A DNA stretch of 64,000 bases from Crotophaga sulcirostris (taxonomy: Eukaryota; Chordata; Aves; Cuculiformes; Crotophagidae). A program made the position numbers and the translations under genes. The notes under the pieces are model-generated. The model ran no database searches. It was not told the origin of the DNA and worked only from the letters and a program-made list of their open reading frames with translations. The stretch is from contig VYZB01000341.1 in NCBI GenBank assembly GCA_013397455.1, forward strand, positions 549,553 to 613,552, in the 5' to 3' direction. Below are positions 1 to 38,379 of the stretch, in pieces. The number at the start of each line of letters is the position of its first letter. The stretch's first letter is position 1.

Positions 1-40
1 TGGGGTTCTGCTGCAGGTGCTGGGGTTCGGCTGCAGGTGC
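1..40. repeat. Two copies of a 20-bp tandem unit at the window edge
   Basis: TGGGGTTCTGCTGCAGGTGC is followed by the same unit with one change (T to G). It may be the end of a longer minisatellite that starts outside the window. Confidence 0.6.
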
Positions 41-55
41 AGCGGACGGGGGACG

Positions 56-71
56 GGCGCCCTCTGGCGGC
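56..71 (+). promoter_or_regulatory. CTCF-like motif
   Basis: GGCGCCCTCTGGCGGC matches the reverse CTCF core GCGCCCCCTGGTGGC at all but two positions. It sits in a CpG-rich stretch (about 40-250) of otherwise unknown nature. Confidence 0.45.
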
Positions 72-245
72 GGCGGCGGGTCCTGCCGGGGGGCCAAGAG
101 CCCTGTAGGAAGCGATATTGGTTCTTGTTCTGCAAAGCGAGAGCGGCGCGTGAAGCGTAATACGATGTAGCAGGTGAAACACGATTAAACGCCTTCAATG
201 CGCGTGAGAAGAGGGAATGGGAGTGCCGCGAGGGTCCAGAGCCCG

Positions 246-680
246 CGGCTAAAGAGCTGTGAGTCTTCTGGAGTGCTGTGTCCAGTTCTGGAACCCCCAA
301 CATAAGAAGGATATGGAACTGTTGGAACGGGTCCAGAGGAGGGACACGAAGGTGCTCGGAGGGCTGGAGCCCCTCTGCCGCGAGGACAGGCTGAGAGAGC
401 TGGGGTTGTTCAGGCTGGAGAGGAAAAGGCTTCAGGGAAACCTTATAGTGGCCTTCCAGAGCCTGAAGGGGCTACAGGAAAGCTGGGGAGGGGCTTTTTA
501 GAAGGGCAAGTAGTGATGGGATGAGGGGGAAGGGCTTTAACGTGGAGGGGGGAAGATTTAAGTTAGACATTAGGAAGACCACTGCAGAGGGTGGGGAGGC
601 CCTGGCACAGGCTGCCCAGGGAAGCTGTGGCTGCCCCCTCCCTGGAGGTGTCCAAGGCCACAATCTGGATGAGATCCAGA
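246..680 (+). mobile_element. CR1 LINE 3' fragment
   Basis: The translation reads LLECCVQFWNPQHKKDMELL, then LRELGLFRLERKRLQGNL, the C-terminal end of CR1 ORF2, followed by the CR1 3' region (gggaggccctggcacaggct). It is 5'-truncated and lacks the usual 3' octamer tail. Confidence 0.85.
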
Positions 681-699
681 CATGTACATGCAATTGGAT

Positions 700-3600
700 T
701 TGGAAACGGTGCTTCTTACAGTAAAGAAATTATGAAAATTTGTAGTATTTAATTTTAATGTGATTTGCAACAGCTTTCTTTTCATACCATTTGCATATGC
801 TTGGTGAGCTTTTAACTAAAAACATAATCAGCAAAGAAGCACCAGGATGACAATTTAAAACACCTACAAAGGTACAAGCAACTCAAGATACCGGGATGTT
901 CAATGCTTCCACTATCATCACATGTGTTTCTAAAGCTCTCTTCAGAGCTACAGAACACTGACTCTCAGCAACATAGGCCACCGAAGGAAATTTCTAAGCT
1001 CAGGCATTTCCAAATGTTCCTTCAGGCTGACTGTAAATGGCGTGATTCACCTCCCTCAGACTGTCCCCTAGCAACGATTACAACCATCAACAAAGCTCCA
1101 CCATTCATCTGCTCTCTGAAGTGTAAGTTGCTGAGGGATGGGAGTAACAGAATTTACGAGGTTACAATACAAGAGTGAGACTTATGGTAATCAGGAAACA
1201 GCTTTTTCTTCTCCTTTCCTTGGGACTGTTGATGAGCAGCTTTCTTGTAAATATGACTCCACTGTTCATCAACCAGCTCCTCAGCTATGAAGCAAGTTTA
1301 CTTTAAATAGACTCTGGAGCTGTAAACAATGGGTGCCAAGGAAAAAAAAGAAGAAAGTGGCCAGAAGATAGCTTTGCTCCTCACAGTATGTGATTCTGGA
1401 ATGCTGTTTTCAATACTGTTCATTTTGTTTGGACAAAGGTGGTAAAGAAATTGTGTTAGAAAATTTCAAATGAAAATAAAAAAACCCCAAAACTGTATGT
1501 GCTACCAAAACACAAACGGAACCCCAGAAGTATTTGCTTATGTGCCTTAGATCAATTTGAATGCAGGGGAGATGCTGGCGATTTACAGAGTCTCTGTGGC
1601 TGGTATTTGAAAGAAAAAATTCAGAGAGAAACTCACAGAAAACCTAGCATTAACCTTTTATACAGGGAGGGATGTTCATTTAATGCTGAAATTTAAGCTA
1701 GCTGTGTGGGCTGCTTGACAAGATTAGCATAATAGAGAATCTAAAATACAAGGAGAAGGAGTTTTGGCAGAATATCTCGTTAACTTCTGAGCCCATAGAA
1801 AATAAATACGGAGTCAAATACACAAGGCAAACAATCAAGTCAATAGTGATCAAAAGATATGGAGAGAAGATGAAGGAGCAGCAGTGGTTTATAGCTCTTT
1901 GCATGAACTTGAAAGTGAGGGTGGAGTACACACATCCTAGGCAAACACTGGAATGATGGCATCATCTCCTTGACTTAAACCCTTCAGAGAAGAAACCAGC
2001 GCCACAACAGCAAGAGGAGGGCTCCTTGGCCTGAAGGGAAAAGCACATTAATTCAAGTTTGACTTGTAAGCTAAAAAGGTGCTAGAAACAAAGGCTGGCT
2101 TTGGTGATCTGGTGTGGTCCGGTAAAGGAGTGTGGGAACTGCATGTCCAGCAAACAGGAAAAGATGTCATTTGAAGCAGCAGCGGAGAGGGGAAGGCGTC
2201 TTGTAGCCAGGAGGATGGGGAACTTTTCTGAGCTCTTCAACATAACACCATCAATCTCCCACCTGAACACCACAGCTGTCAAAAGGCCACACATCAGCAG
2301 GATTAAAATAACCCTTACTGAGGTAAGCAATCCACAGGTTTTCATTTCAGCTTTGAAAAGTTTTAATTTCATTTTATATTAAGAACCCGAAGGGTTTACA
2401 CGCTCCAATAAAGGTGATTGCAACTAGAACAATATTAAATCAAGATAAAAGCTTGCCAGATAGCCAGCCATCTACAAAAATACAGTGAGTTCTGGCTCCC
2501 TCACATGAACAACAGAGTTTACGTTGTGGTTATAGGTGCTGGCAGGCATTACCAATCCTCCCACAGAGGTGTTGCTGCATCTGCAGCAGCCCACGTGCCC
2601 TGCCTCCTCTTTGGCCTGCACTGGAAGCCGTATGTACCTTCATTCCTTTTCAACTCCAAAAAGAGAAAGTAATAGGGGCACCTGAAAAAAATGTACCTGG
2701 ACAATTTATCTTGAAAAACTTCAGCTGTGGGTGACTTCTCTTCTCTAAATGCCTGCCCAGTGTTACACTTACGCTGTGGGTGAGCCCAAGCAGTAACCTG
2801 CCTGCTCTCTTGCTTTCACAGCTTGCCTGGAACCGGGCTCTGTATCCTCAAGGCGGGGGAACCGCAGCGCTGCTCCAGCACAGTCAGCATCGCTTCAGGG
2901 CACCTCTGCAGCTGTAAAAGGACTGATAAAGGTAAGGCTGAACATCTGTGGCCACTCTACAGATGCTAGAAAATGTAATTTAGCAAGGCAACCAACATAA
3001 TTTGTGCTGAGTTGAAAGGTAGCCAGTTCCTTAACGGAGCCAACACAGCAATAGAAGAGACTCTCAGTTATCTCTAATTAAACAGTTTCTGAAATATGCA
3101 GGGATGGAAGACCACAGCCAAAACTGATGTGAACAGCTTCACCCTTGGTACGTTAAAAGGATTGGGACTACTTGACACTTCATTCTATAGACCATGATGT
3201 CTTACCTGGACGGGCTCTGAGGGATGGATGAACAGGCTGACATTGCTTACCAAACGGGTGTATCACAGACAGGTACATTTTAGAGGCAGCTCATTGTTAG
3301 ATCCACTTACTTTCTGATTCTTCCACCCTCATGACGTAGATCTGGTTTTTGGTGATGTGCACTGTTACCTGAAAACAGCCACCCTCTCTAATGCACACTC
3401 TTAATTTAAATCTGTTGCTACTGCTACGTATTAACGAAGGCCAAGCACAAGAGCTTTGACATCTGTAGTTAGCACAGAACCTGCCACGTAGCCCACAGCT
3501 TTCAGAAACAAAGGGTTTGATTTTCATTTCTCTCGATTACTATTTGTATGTGATGCATTAATGTGTAACATCACGATTCTTGTGACATCGGTGCTTTGAA

Positions 3601-4010
3601 TGTCCAAAAGGAAATCAGCTCTCAAAAACATACGTAAGAAGGGGTCTCTTGTTTGAAAAGGGACTGACCTCTCCTTCAGAGTTCCCCTTCACAGGCAGCA
3701 ATGCCAGGCAACCCAAGCCATGTTCTGTAAAAGCAGTGAGGAAGCAGGATATAACACTTAGTTTCAAATTAATAACTAATATTATATAGATCTTTGGGAA
3801 GAGGGGACAGAATGTAGTCACTGAGTTAGACCCACAGTTTAACTGCTGTTTTTCAATCGAGAATTAGAATAAATATCAAAAGATGGTATCCTTGTAAAGA
3901 GTTTATTCTACAACCATCTTTGTTGACTAAAACTCGTATTCCAAAGGGAATCAAGAGGCTTTAAAAAAAATACCACTAATGCCATTTTCCTTCAGCTTTA
4001 ATTATTTCTT
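700..4010. other. Intergenic stretch without a recognised gene
   Basis: AT-rich unique sequence downstream of PPP4R3A. Small ORFs occur on both strands but none has a family signature or convincing splice sites. I see no repeat that I can name here. Confidence 0.6.
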
Positions 4011-4011
4011 T

Positions 4012-5139
4012 TTTATTTTTGTAAGTCAAATGAGTCAATATATTGCTATTCCTAAAGCATCCATCTTGCATTCTGATGAGTTAGTCTACCATCATTGTTC
4101 TCAGTTATGAAATTTCAAAGTCTCTTTGGAATACTAATTTCATATTTATAGGTTTCAATTTTTTGATTCCATCCTATTTCCCTGAATTTTTTCTCAAGAC
4201 AGGTGCTGATGTAAAATTTAATATAAAATATTTAGTCACAAAATAGTATTGCTTTTATGCACATTGTGGTAAGATTTCCTTTTTTTTTTTTTTCAATAAA
4301 AACTATACCATCTTCCATAAAATCCTGAACATATTAAGAACTGTGATGCAGAACAAAATTACACAGGGTGAAACAGGTACCAGCACAACAGTGAGATTAT
4401 ATTACATCAAAAAATTTTAATGGTCCCAAATATATACTCAACAACTAAGCATACACTCAGGGGGGCAAAAAAAATTATGACACAAAAGTGACCACATCTA
4501 GAATTCCACTCAATCTTTAATCAAGAAGGGACAAACAAATCCCCCACCTCCAAAAAAAATTCTGCAGTTTAAAGGGCAAAGGGAACAGATTAAAAAAAAA
4601 AAAAGAGGAAACTTTATATTCGGCCCTCCCCCACAGAGGTTTTTAAAACCTGTTGTAGCTTGACTAAAATGTTCAGAATGTACGATTTCAAAGGCAGGTC
4701 TCTTTTATACAAAGAAACTGCTGGCATTCTTAACTAGTGAAGAATTATGGCAAAAACCGCCTTTTCTTCAGAAGTCTCATATATGGTCCAAGAAAGCGTA
4801 TTTTGATTGTAGCAACTGACCAGCCAATCCAGAGTTCCACTAACAAAACTCCTGCCCTGTTGGCTTTTTGTTTGTTTGTTTATTTATTTTCCATTTCCTT
4901 CCCTGAGAAAAGGGCAACGTGTGGTCCAAGCTGGAGAACTCAAAGGCGTCTTTCCCCTAAACGAAATATTTCCCCTTCTTCTGCTCCTTTGAATTGGCAC
5001 TTGATTGGCAGAAATCCATTTGTATAGGTTGATCTGTGTCACACACAGTAATTCACAAAAGATTGCTGCTTTGCTGTGGGTTTTTGTTTTTGGAAAAAAT
5101 ATCCTTCCCCAAACTGATAATGTTCTTCAGCAGTTGCCA
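4012..5139 (-). other. PPP4R3A: PPP4R3A 3' UTR, end not fixed
   Basis: The sequence after the stop is AT-rich with no ORF of note. On the minus strand a double AATAAA signal lies at 4879-4888 (about 255 nt past the stop) and another at 4012-4017. Either could end the transcript; 3' reads would decide. Confidence 0.4.
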
Positions 5140-30824
<25,685 letters not shown>

Positions 30825-31053
30825 TCATCCTCGGGGGTAGCGGAGGGCCGGGGGCGCTGGGAAGAGGCGCAGCAGGAAGAGGCGAAGGTGCTGCAGGCGC
30901 GATCCGGCGCGAGCGGCGAGGGAGCGCAGGCAGGGCCGCTCCGCTCGGCCAAGGATCCCGGAGCGGCAGATCCAGGGGCCCGGGAACGGCAGCGAACGGC
31001 ACGGGCAGCCGGCCCGGGCTGGCAGCAGCAGGCGGCCCTGGCGGCCGGGGCCG

Positions 31054-31258
31054 NNNNNNNNNNNNNNNNNNNNNNNNNNNNNNNNNNNNNNNNNNNNNNN
31101 NNNNNNNNNNNNNNNNNNNNNNNNNNNNNNNNNNNNNNNNNNNNNNNNNNNNNNNNNNNNNNNNNNNNNNNNNNNNNNNNNNNNNNNNNNNNNNNNNNNN
31201 NNNNNNNNNNNNNNNNNNNNNNNNNNNNNNNNNNNNNNNNNNNNNNNNNNNNNNNNNN
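31054..31258. other. Assembly gap (205 N) in the CpG island
   Basis: Run of N flanked on both sides by very GC-rich sequence. ORFs crossing it have no meaning. The true start-site region of PPP4R3A may be hidden here. Confidence 0.99.
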
Positions 31259-31569
31259 GGAGCGTCCGGGCGGGCTCAGCGCCCCGGCTTCCCCATGGGC
31301 TCCCGTCGCAGGCGGCGCCTTCACTCCCGGCCCGACTCCGCCGCCATGTTCTTCTCCTTCCTCCTCCTCTTCCTCCTCCTGGTGCTGCTGCTGCTGCCGG
31401 TGCTGCGGCGGCTCAGTCCCGACTCCTCAGCGCGCCCCGCGGCGCGGCCGCGCTCCGGGCACTCAGCGGCCCTGCCGGCAGAGGGGCGCCCGGCCCTGCC
31501 GAGGGAACAAGCGGCGGCAACGCGGCCCGTGCAGCCCGGCTCGCTCCGGCTCCGCCTCAGTCACTGCGC

Positions 31570-31583
31570 GGCCGCCATCTTGG
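31570..31583 (-). promoter_or_regulatory. YY1-type motif in the PPP4R3A CpG island
   Basis: On the minus strand the sequence reads CCAAGATGGCGGCC, a full match to the CAAGATGGCGGC YY1 core that is common at CpG-island start sites. It lies about 920 bp upstream of the ATG, so it may mark the transcription start with a 5' UTR intron or long leader, or a divergent start. Confidence 0.6.
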
Positions 31584-31936
31584 TTTCACCTCTCACTGGA
31601 GGCGCGGGGTCTCCCAGCCAGCGGCGCCACGGGCCGCCCGCCACTGCTTAAAGGGCCAGCGGCCTCGAGCGGCCCAAGAGCCGGCGGCGCGCTCCGTGCT
31701 CGCTGCCGGCCGCGCCCGCCCCCTCCGCAGCAGCAGCCGCGCCGGCCCCGCCGGGCTCGCTGTGGGGTCCGCGCGGGCGGGACGCTCTGCCCGCACCTCA
31801 CCGGCGGTGGCGGGTCCCGCCTCAGAGGAGCCCCCGGGCAGCGGCTCCCGCCCCCGGGGTGGCACATGGGACGGTGCTTCGGGGTGTCCTGGCTTTGTGC
31901 GAGCAGCGGAATCTGCCCGCTCGGAAAAGGCCGTTT

Positions 31937-32265
31937 TCATAGAATGGTTTGGGTTGGAAGGGACCTTAAAGCCCATCCAGTCCCACCCCCTGCCATGGGC
32001 AGGGACCCCTCCCTCAGCCCAGGCTGCTCCAGGCCCCATCCAGCCTGGCCTGGAACACCTCCAGGGAGGGGGCAGCCACAGCCTCCCTGGGCAACCTGTG
32101 CCAGGGCCTCACCACCCTCAGTGTGAAGAATTTCTTCCTAAATGTCTAATCTAAATCTTTCCCCTTCCAGTTTAAAGCCCTTCCCCTCTCCTCATCGCAG
32201 AGGTACTACAGCCCTTTTGTCATCTTTGTAACCCTCCTCTGGACCCATTCCAACAGTTCCATATC
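31937..32265 (-). mobile_element. CR1 LINE 3' fragment beside the CpG island
   Basis: Begins with the reverse of a bird CR1 3' end (catagaatggtttgggttgg) and runs back through the 3' UTR into the RT end. It ends at a T-run at about 32267-32283. Confidence 0.9.
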
Positions 32266-33885
32266 CATTTTTTTTTTTTTTTTCCTGTCCTATGCTGCTG
32301 AGTGATCCCAAAGTTAAACAACTTCTGGCTGAGCGGCTGTTGGGTCTCTGTGTGCAGAGATAGCATCTAACAATTGCAATAACAGACAGAAGCTGTCGAG
32401 GGTCTGCTATTGCCACTGCTGCCAACATCTAAATATATGCTTGACGGATTTCCCTGAAATATGCAAAAACACTGGTGCATTTGGGACCCTGCAGGCACCG
32501 CTGCACAAGATAGGCCATTTCGGAATGTGTTCTGGATGTGCTACGTACAGGGGAGCTCACTGCAACTTATATAAATCAGACTGATTTATTTTTATTTTAT
32601 ACTTCCAAAGAAGTATTGATGTTTATCAAAGCCAGTTACACTGGGGCTGGTTTGAGCCAAAGCCACAGATACAAGCTTTCACCCCAGAATTACATGTCAC
32701 GAGAGAGCCTCCAGCTAGGCACTGCTTTCCTCTCTCTGTTTTTTGTTTTGCTTACCCCATGAGAAAGACAGTGTCTGGCTCCCCAGCTGATACCCAGTTT
32801 CCTGATGGGCTCAGATGAAGCCATTTGGCCTTTACTTTCAGGCCTGCCTCTGATGCCCGAGGACTGGTTAAGAGTACAAATGTCATCAAGAGTAACGTTC
32901 AGGCGTCCATAATGTAGCTGAAGTTATGTTGTGCTCAGCTGTTCTTAACTTGGTGCTCTTGGCTAGTGCAACAAAAGGTTTGGAAAGATTCCCTTGTCTG
33001 AGAACTGCAGGTTATGGGCTCTGCTAAAGGGCTGCCCCGTGCACAGAAAAGCACCGGTCGCCTTCCAACTGTGCAACCCCCGAGGGGATGTGCCTGGGGA
33101 GGTGCTCTGCCACAATTTTTCATGGGCAGTTTGGGAGATGGATTTTTGTGACTTCTGAAAAGATTGATGTCACTTAAGGAAACTTCCATGGGACTGTTAT
33201 ACTCATTTACAATTTACAAATTGTACCCTCTTGTGGCCATCAGCTTAAGCATAGACCACTGCTCACTGCGGTTTTGAGTCTTTCAGGTTTTTTGTGAATT
33301 GAAAACAAGAAGTTCAATCAGTTAAAAGTCTGTATAGCTTGCTTTATGAAAATTTTGGGTTTAGCTTCTTTTCATTGGCCTTGTGTTGTTCTGATATCAG
33401 GCTGAACAATGCTCAGCCCAACAGTAGTGGCAAATTGTCAGGTTTTATCCCGATCCTCATTATTTGCCAACAGGCTTATTTTTCTAAAATGTTTTCACCC
33501 CAGTGATTCTAGAGGAAAGGCTGGTTATTAAGGGCAACTTCCATGCTGGAAAACAGATGTGAAAGAAAAAAACACTGAGATTCTTTTTCTTAGAGAACCC
33601 TTAGTTCCTGTAAATAGTCAAGGACCTTGCTCTGGCAGAGGTTTTGGCCCACCAGGAACTGGGTAATGAATGAGGAAATGGAATATTCAATACAGTTTTA
33701 AACTTCTCATATTCATGGGAAAATAACTGCATATGGATCAATGTAATAGGAATAAGCCTAAAATGGGTTTACCAGTGGGGGCCTCTTGCACAGCAGTCAA
33801 GACTAAAGAACAAGACAACTTTTTCTTACATAATTTTGGGAAAGAAAATTACATTGTTATTATGAGGAACTTCCTTTTTAAAAAA

Positions 33886-34132
33886 TAGAATCATAGAATC
33901 GCCTGGTTGGAAAAGACCTTTGTGATCATTGAGCCCAGCCATATCTGTCTGCTACTAAACCCTGAGAAATTAATCTACGAGTCTTTTAAACACCTCCCGG
34001 GATGGTGACTCAACCCCCTCCACGTGGCTGTACCTGTGTGTCTATAGAGAGCCTCATCCGCTTGCTCTACCTGGTCAGGTGGGCTGTAGCAGTCCCTCAC
34101 TATAATGTCACCTGTCCCTGCCCTCCTAACAC
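33886..34132 (-). mobile_element. CR1 LINE 3' fragment
   Basis: agaatcatagaatcgcctgg and ttggaaaagacctttgtgat are the reverse of a CR1 3' end. The part beyond about 34020 is diverged. Confidence 0.75.
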
Positions 34133-37065
34133 ATAAATAATAAGGCAGCTCTGAAAGAAGCTAGGCTGCATAGTAAACAAGCAACCAACACAACTACGTC
34201 TATTACACTGTCTGTAAGATCTAATAGCTTTCAGGTATATTGTAAACTAGCAAACTATGGAAGAATGTAACATCAGGACTAGAAGTATAATAGCTTTAAT
34301 GCCATGTTTTATAATTCTGGTGTTCTCATTGTTCAAAGATTTTAAGAAAATGAAAAGGGTCAGAAAGGACCACTCTGAAGAACTTTTTTTTTTGCAGATC
34401 CATTTGTCACACTTCAACATCTCTGGTTCATGCAGTGTGCACTGTTCTGCGGCATGGCCTATGAATCATGTCTGAGATGCTACTGCTCAGATTTCACATC
34501 CTGCCACAGATCCCCTAGAAGCAGTAGCCCTGTTCTTATACCTGAACCACAAACCTGACCCTGTGTATGTCAGCAGTTAAAATTCTGTCACTCTTCCTCC
34601 TACATACCGCGCGTGTGAATCCCCTCAACAGAAATGTCATCTCTTTTCTTTCAACCCATATTGTCATCTTAAATTTCACAGGGCTGAAAAGACCCTAGTC
34701 TTCCAAGCAGAGCTTCCTTTGAAGAATTTGGTGCAACTGCATGGTTTTGCAAAGGATGTATTTGTTTTGAATTCCTATGTGCCTCTCTGGAAATGCTACA
34801 CTTAATCAAATATGTAGGCCTCGCCATCAAAGACTGAAGAATTTCAAAGCACTGCTGAAGTTATTTGATACAGAGAACATGCATGGGTCATTTTTTCATC
34901 TGATAGTGAAAATTCCCCTTTTTCTGAGAGGAGGGACTCCGAGACATTTGAATTATGCTAGTTGTCCCCATGCAATGTATGTTTCTATTTTTACATTTGT
35001 TATTGTGCCTGCTGACTGTATTTGTAAACATTGTTAGTAGCGTGTTGCTGAGTACTTTTTTTTTTTTGTGTACAGGATTTCCAGTACTTTATCTGTAATT
35101 CAAACTGTAACAGGCTTCGCTTAGACCCATATTGTTGCTGCTCTTTTGAGAGAATGGTGGATAGAGAGGCAGGAAGTATGAGATCCACATCGCAGCCTTG
35201 TTTCCAGGAAGCTTTGAAAATCCATCACATATCCAGAAGAGTATTCCTATTATGTATCTACCTAATCACCTAAAAAATTACTAATCAGTGCAATATTCTC
35301 TTTAAAATAATTTCCTTATTACCTTAGGCACATCCAGGGGCGAATGTAGGAACAGTTAAAGCTGTTTCCAGCCTGTCTAAGAACCAACAACATGTAGGAG
35401 AATTCGTTAATGTCTTTATTTTTCTTTTCTTTTTTTTGGTCTAACTTTTGCCCTAAATGATTCCTGTGGGGCACTGAGCATTAGGTGACAGATTACATTT
35501 ACCACTGAGAGATATTTTGGATTGTTTGGAATCCTGTCTCTAACACAGTACTCAAGGATCAGTAGAGCAAGCTGCTGACTGTGAGAGAGTGTCCAAATAC
35601 ATGAAGTGAATCTTCATGAGAAAGAGAATAAAAGCCTGGCATGTCGTGCAGGTTTTGTACCTGAGTCACCATTTGTAGGCTCCAGCTCAGTCTCAGCGAG
35701 CACCATCAGTGCTGGGTGGCCTTGAGACCCATTACCAAACAAGCCCAAATTCCTTGCAGGCAGCTGTAGGTGCTCTTCATACTGACTGAGACATTTCAGT
35801 AATCATGGATTTATATCTTTGGGTCAGCATCTGGCTCAGGATGCTGAGAAAGCTGTGAGGGGTCATGCTCTAGGGAGTCCAAACTGAGGATAAGCTGGAT
35901 AAACAATCTAAACCTCCTCCAGTTTGGCAAATACAATATATGAACAGCAGCAGGAGGTGTCAGATGCATTCTTCACATTCTTGCAGCAGTGCATGAAACA
36001 TTTGTGGGTCCGATATTTCCCCCACTTCCCTTTGTTGCCTATTAGACTTTTGGGGCTTCATGATTTTTACTAGCCTCCACAGATGTCTGAGGCTCACTGA
36101 TTTCAAGACCTCCTCAAGTATTTCAAATATATGGTACTGGAGCCATTCAATGTAATGCATATGTGTGGAAACACTAGAATTGCCAGTTGCTAATAGGCAT
36201 TTATTGAGGTCCCCCAAAACTGGTGACACTGCCACCCTTGAGCCTTGATCACCTAAAGAACTCATAGTGCTCTGCAGGCATGAGAGAATTCTAGGGCAAC
36301 TAGAGATAAAGGAAAACAAGACTAATTCCAGTCAGTAAAGCTGCAGGCTTGATCCCTTCCTGCTTTCCTCTGTGCTTCTCACTTCTCATAATCCCAAATC
36401 ATTGGGATTATGATTTCTGCTTTCCTGTTACCTTTTATATATCACATGGACCAGCACTAAATCTCTTCCCTGACCTTCTCACCTAGGAAACCATGGATCC
36501 AATCATGCTCGTCTCCCTCCATCACTCGTGCAGCTGCCCTCTTTCTAGCTTAACTGCATTTCTCCTGTTTCCTTTCAGCACACAGAAATTATTTGTGTTT
36601 AGCTTATGTTCTCACCTGCCATCCTGCTCATTCCCATCACTAGCTTGAAATCTCTGCATTACTCTGTTTTGTGCTATAGGACAAATCTCTACACTTGCAA
36701 GGTCCTATACAACTTGGTTCTCTCCTCAAACCATATACATTCTCAATGTTTCTTTTACTATCCATCTCCTTCCTCTCTTATACTGCCTTGAAAGCCTTTT
36801 CCCTATCAATCAGCATGTATCAGCCTCTGATTTATTCCATGTATAGTGCCCTTTCTTCTTCACATTGCAAACATTGTTCTCAGTTTTCCCAGGAAGTGAT
36901 TTTTGGGGATTCCTGCACACAGCCTTGTGATTTAGTTCAGTACAGCCTCTTTGTAGGTGTGAGAAATTGCAAGAGGAGAAAGATTCGTGATCATATTGCA
37001 AAATAACCGTATAGAGAATCTACTGAAACCACAAACTGTGGTGAAGGCACGGACATAAGAAAAGT

Positions 37066-37098
37066 AATGGGGGTGGGGGGTGGGGGGTGGGGGGGTGG
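37066..37098 (+). repeat. G-rich simple repeat, quadruplex-forming
   Basis: Runs of five to seven G separated by single T (GGGGGTGGGGGG type), at least four runs in about 33 bp. Confidence 0.85.
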
Positions 37099-37189
37099 AA
37101 GGGATGGTTTTCTTAAAGTAATACTTAGAAAGATATCTGGGTTCTGTTATTATGCAATGACCATTAAAGATCATGATTCCCAGTTTCAC

Positions 37190-37297
37190 TGAAATTACTG
37201 GGTTTTGCCATGGACTCATTGGGGACAAAATTCTTCCATAATTTCCACTTATCCTTACATTTTACTTCCCAGCCTGGTCTTTGGTTGACTTCAGTAA
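37190..37297 (-). pseudogene. CATSPERB: CATSPERB exon: TEVNQRPGW segment
   Basis: The acceptor TTATTTTGTCACAG is followed at once by VTEVNQRPGWEVK, against human MTEVNMRKNWQLK in the C-terminal part. The reading continues KDKWKLWKNFVPNESMAKPS and reaches TAA at about 37173. Possible donors are CCCA|GTAATT and TTCA|GTGAAA; the left edge uses the second. Confidence 0.6.
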
Positions 37298-38379
37298 CTG
37301 TGACAAAATAAGGAAATGACAGGTTCCTAATGGACCTGAAGGGCTTAAGTTGGAAATAATTGGAAGCACTGTAACTGAATGTAGCTGTTTAATTTATTCA
37401 ATCTAAATAGCTAAAGCCATATTTTAGCATACATTAGAAATAGACTCATTTTATGCACTTTTTCAATCTAGTGTTTTACTTTGCATGTCAATTTATTTCT
37501 GCACAATACATTCTCGCTATGGAAATTGGTAGGTTGTTGTTGATACCTTCTTCAGATACACACAGATATGCTTCTGATTCTTTTGCAAAAACAAATGCAG
37601 AAGGTAGGAAGTCATTGCTTTTCTATATCAATTCCTAGACACCACCTAATGGCTGCTTCGTTTTCCTACCAGCAGTTCTTTTAGGAGAGGAAAATCATTT
37701 CACAGTTCTGCTGAGAAAACTAATCAGTACTCCCCAAAAAAGATAGCCATTTAAAAGAATATAGTCAATACTATGTTTGCACTAGTTAATATATCTGCAT
37801 TGCAGACTTTGCTCCTCCTGCCTACTAACATTGCAAAGGGTATAAAGGGACTGGTTTGAATTTGTTTATCTTGGTCCTACTCGTTTCAAAACGGGCTTTC
37901 TCCCATTATAATGCTCCTACAGTAATGCTGAGAAGACCATTTAATTCATGCCTCTTTTTGTTAAGAATGGCCTTATAGCAGAATGTGCTTAGGGAGGGGT
38001 TTTGACTGAAGAATTTATAGTTCTACTTTTAATGTAACAAAGCCTGATTTTGTTAGATTTCAGTATATGTGGCAATGCCATACTTTTTCCAGAGTACTTG
38101 GGGGAAACAGTTGCCAGTTTTGAACTGGTAAAATTCATAACAGAAATGATGTGGACTGATGTGGTACAAGCAGATCACTGCCACACGTGATTGGTGCTGA
38201 TGTTATTTATGGGCTTGTGTATTTTTAGCTTCTGGCAACGCCTGCCACAGTAGAGAGGGGTAGTAGATACAAACGGAAAGAATACTTTGAAAAGGATGTT
38301 ATTTTTATACTGAACTTCTCATATTGCTCAACTGATGTTGCCTCAGCATGACACTAAACACCACCAAAGAAACAGTGTC

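Larger units (their letters stand above)
32430..37189. other. Stretch without an identified gene; expected place of the CATSPERB 3' end
   Basis: By synteny the transmembrane and cytoplasmic end of CATSPERB should lie here on the minus strand, but I recognised none of it. It holds one CR1 3' fragment and a strong G-run. The minus ORF at 35960-36319 (119 aa) resembles nothing I know. Confidence 0.5.

Noticed and set aside
30888..32126. 412-codon plus ORF
   Set aside because: It crosses the 205-N gap, runs through the CpG island and ends in reversed CR1. An artefact.
35960..36319. 119-codon minus ORF as a gene
   Set aside because: No recognisable domain, no splice context and no promoter. Compatible with a chance frame.
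37450..37600. Minus frame with NNNLPISIARMY as the CATSPERB exon before 37.3 kb
   Set aside because: Few identities, and a stop before any donor.
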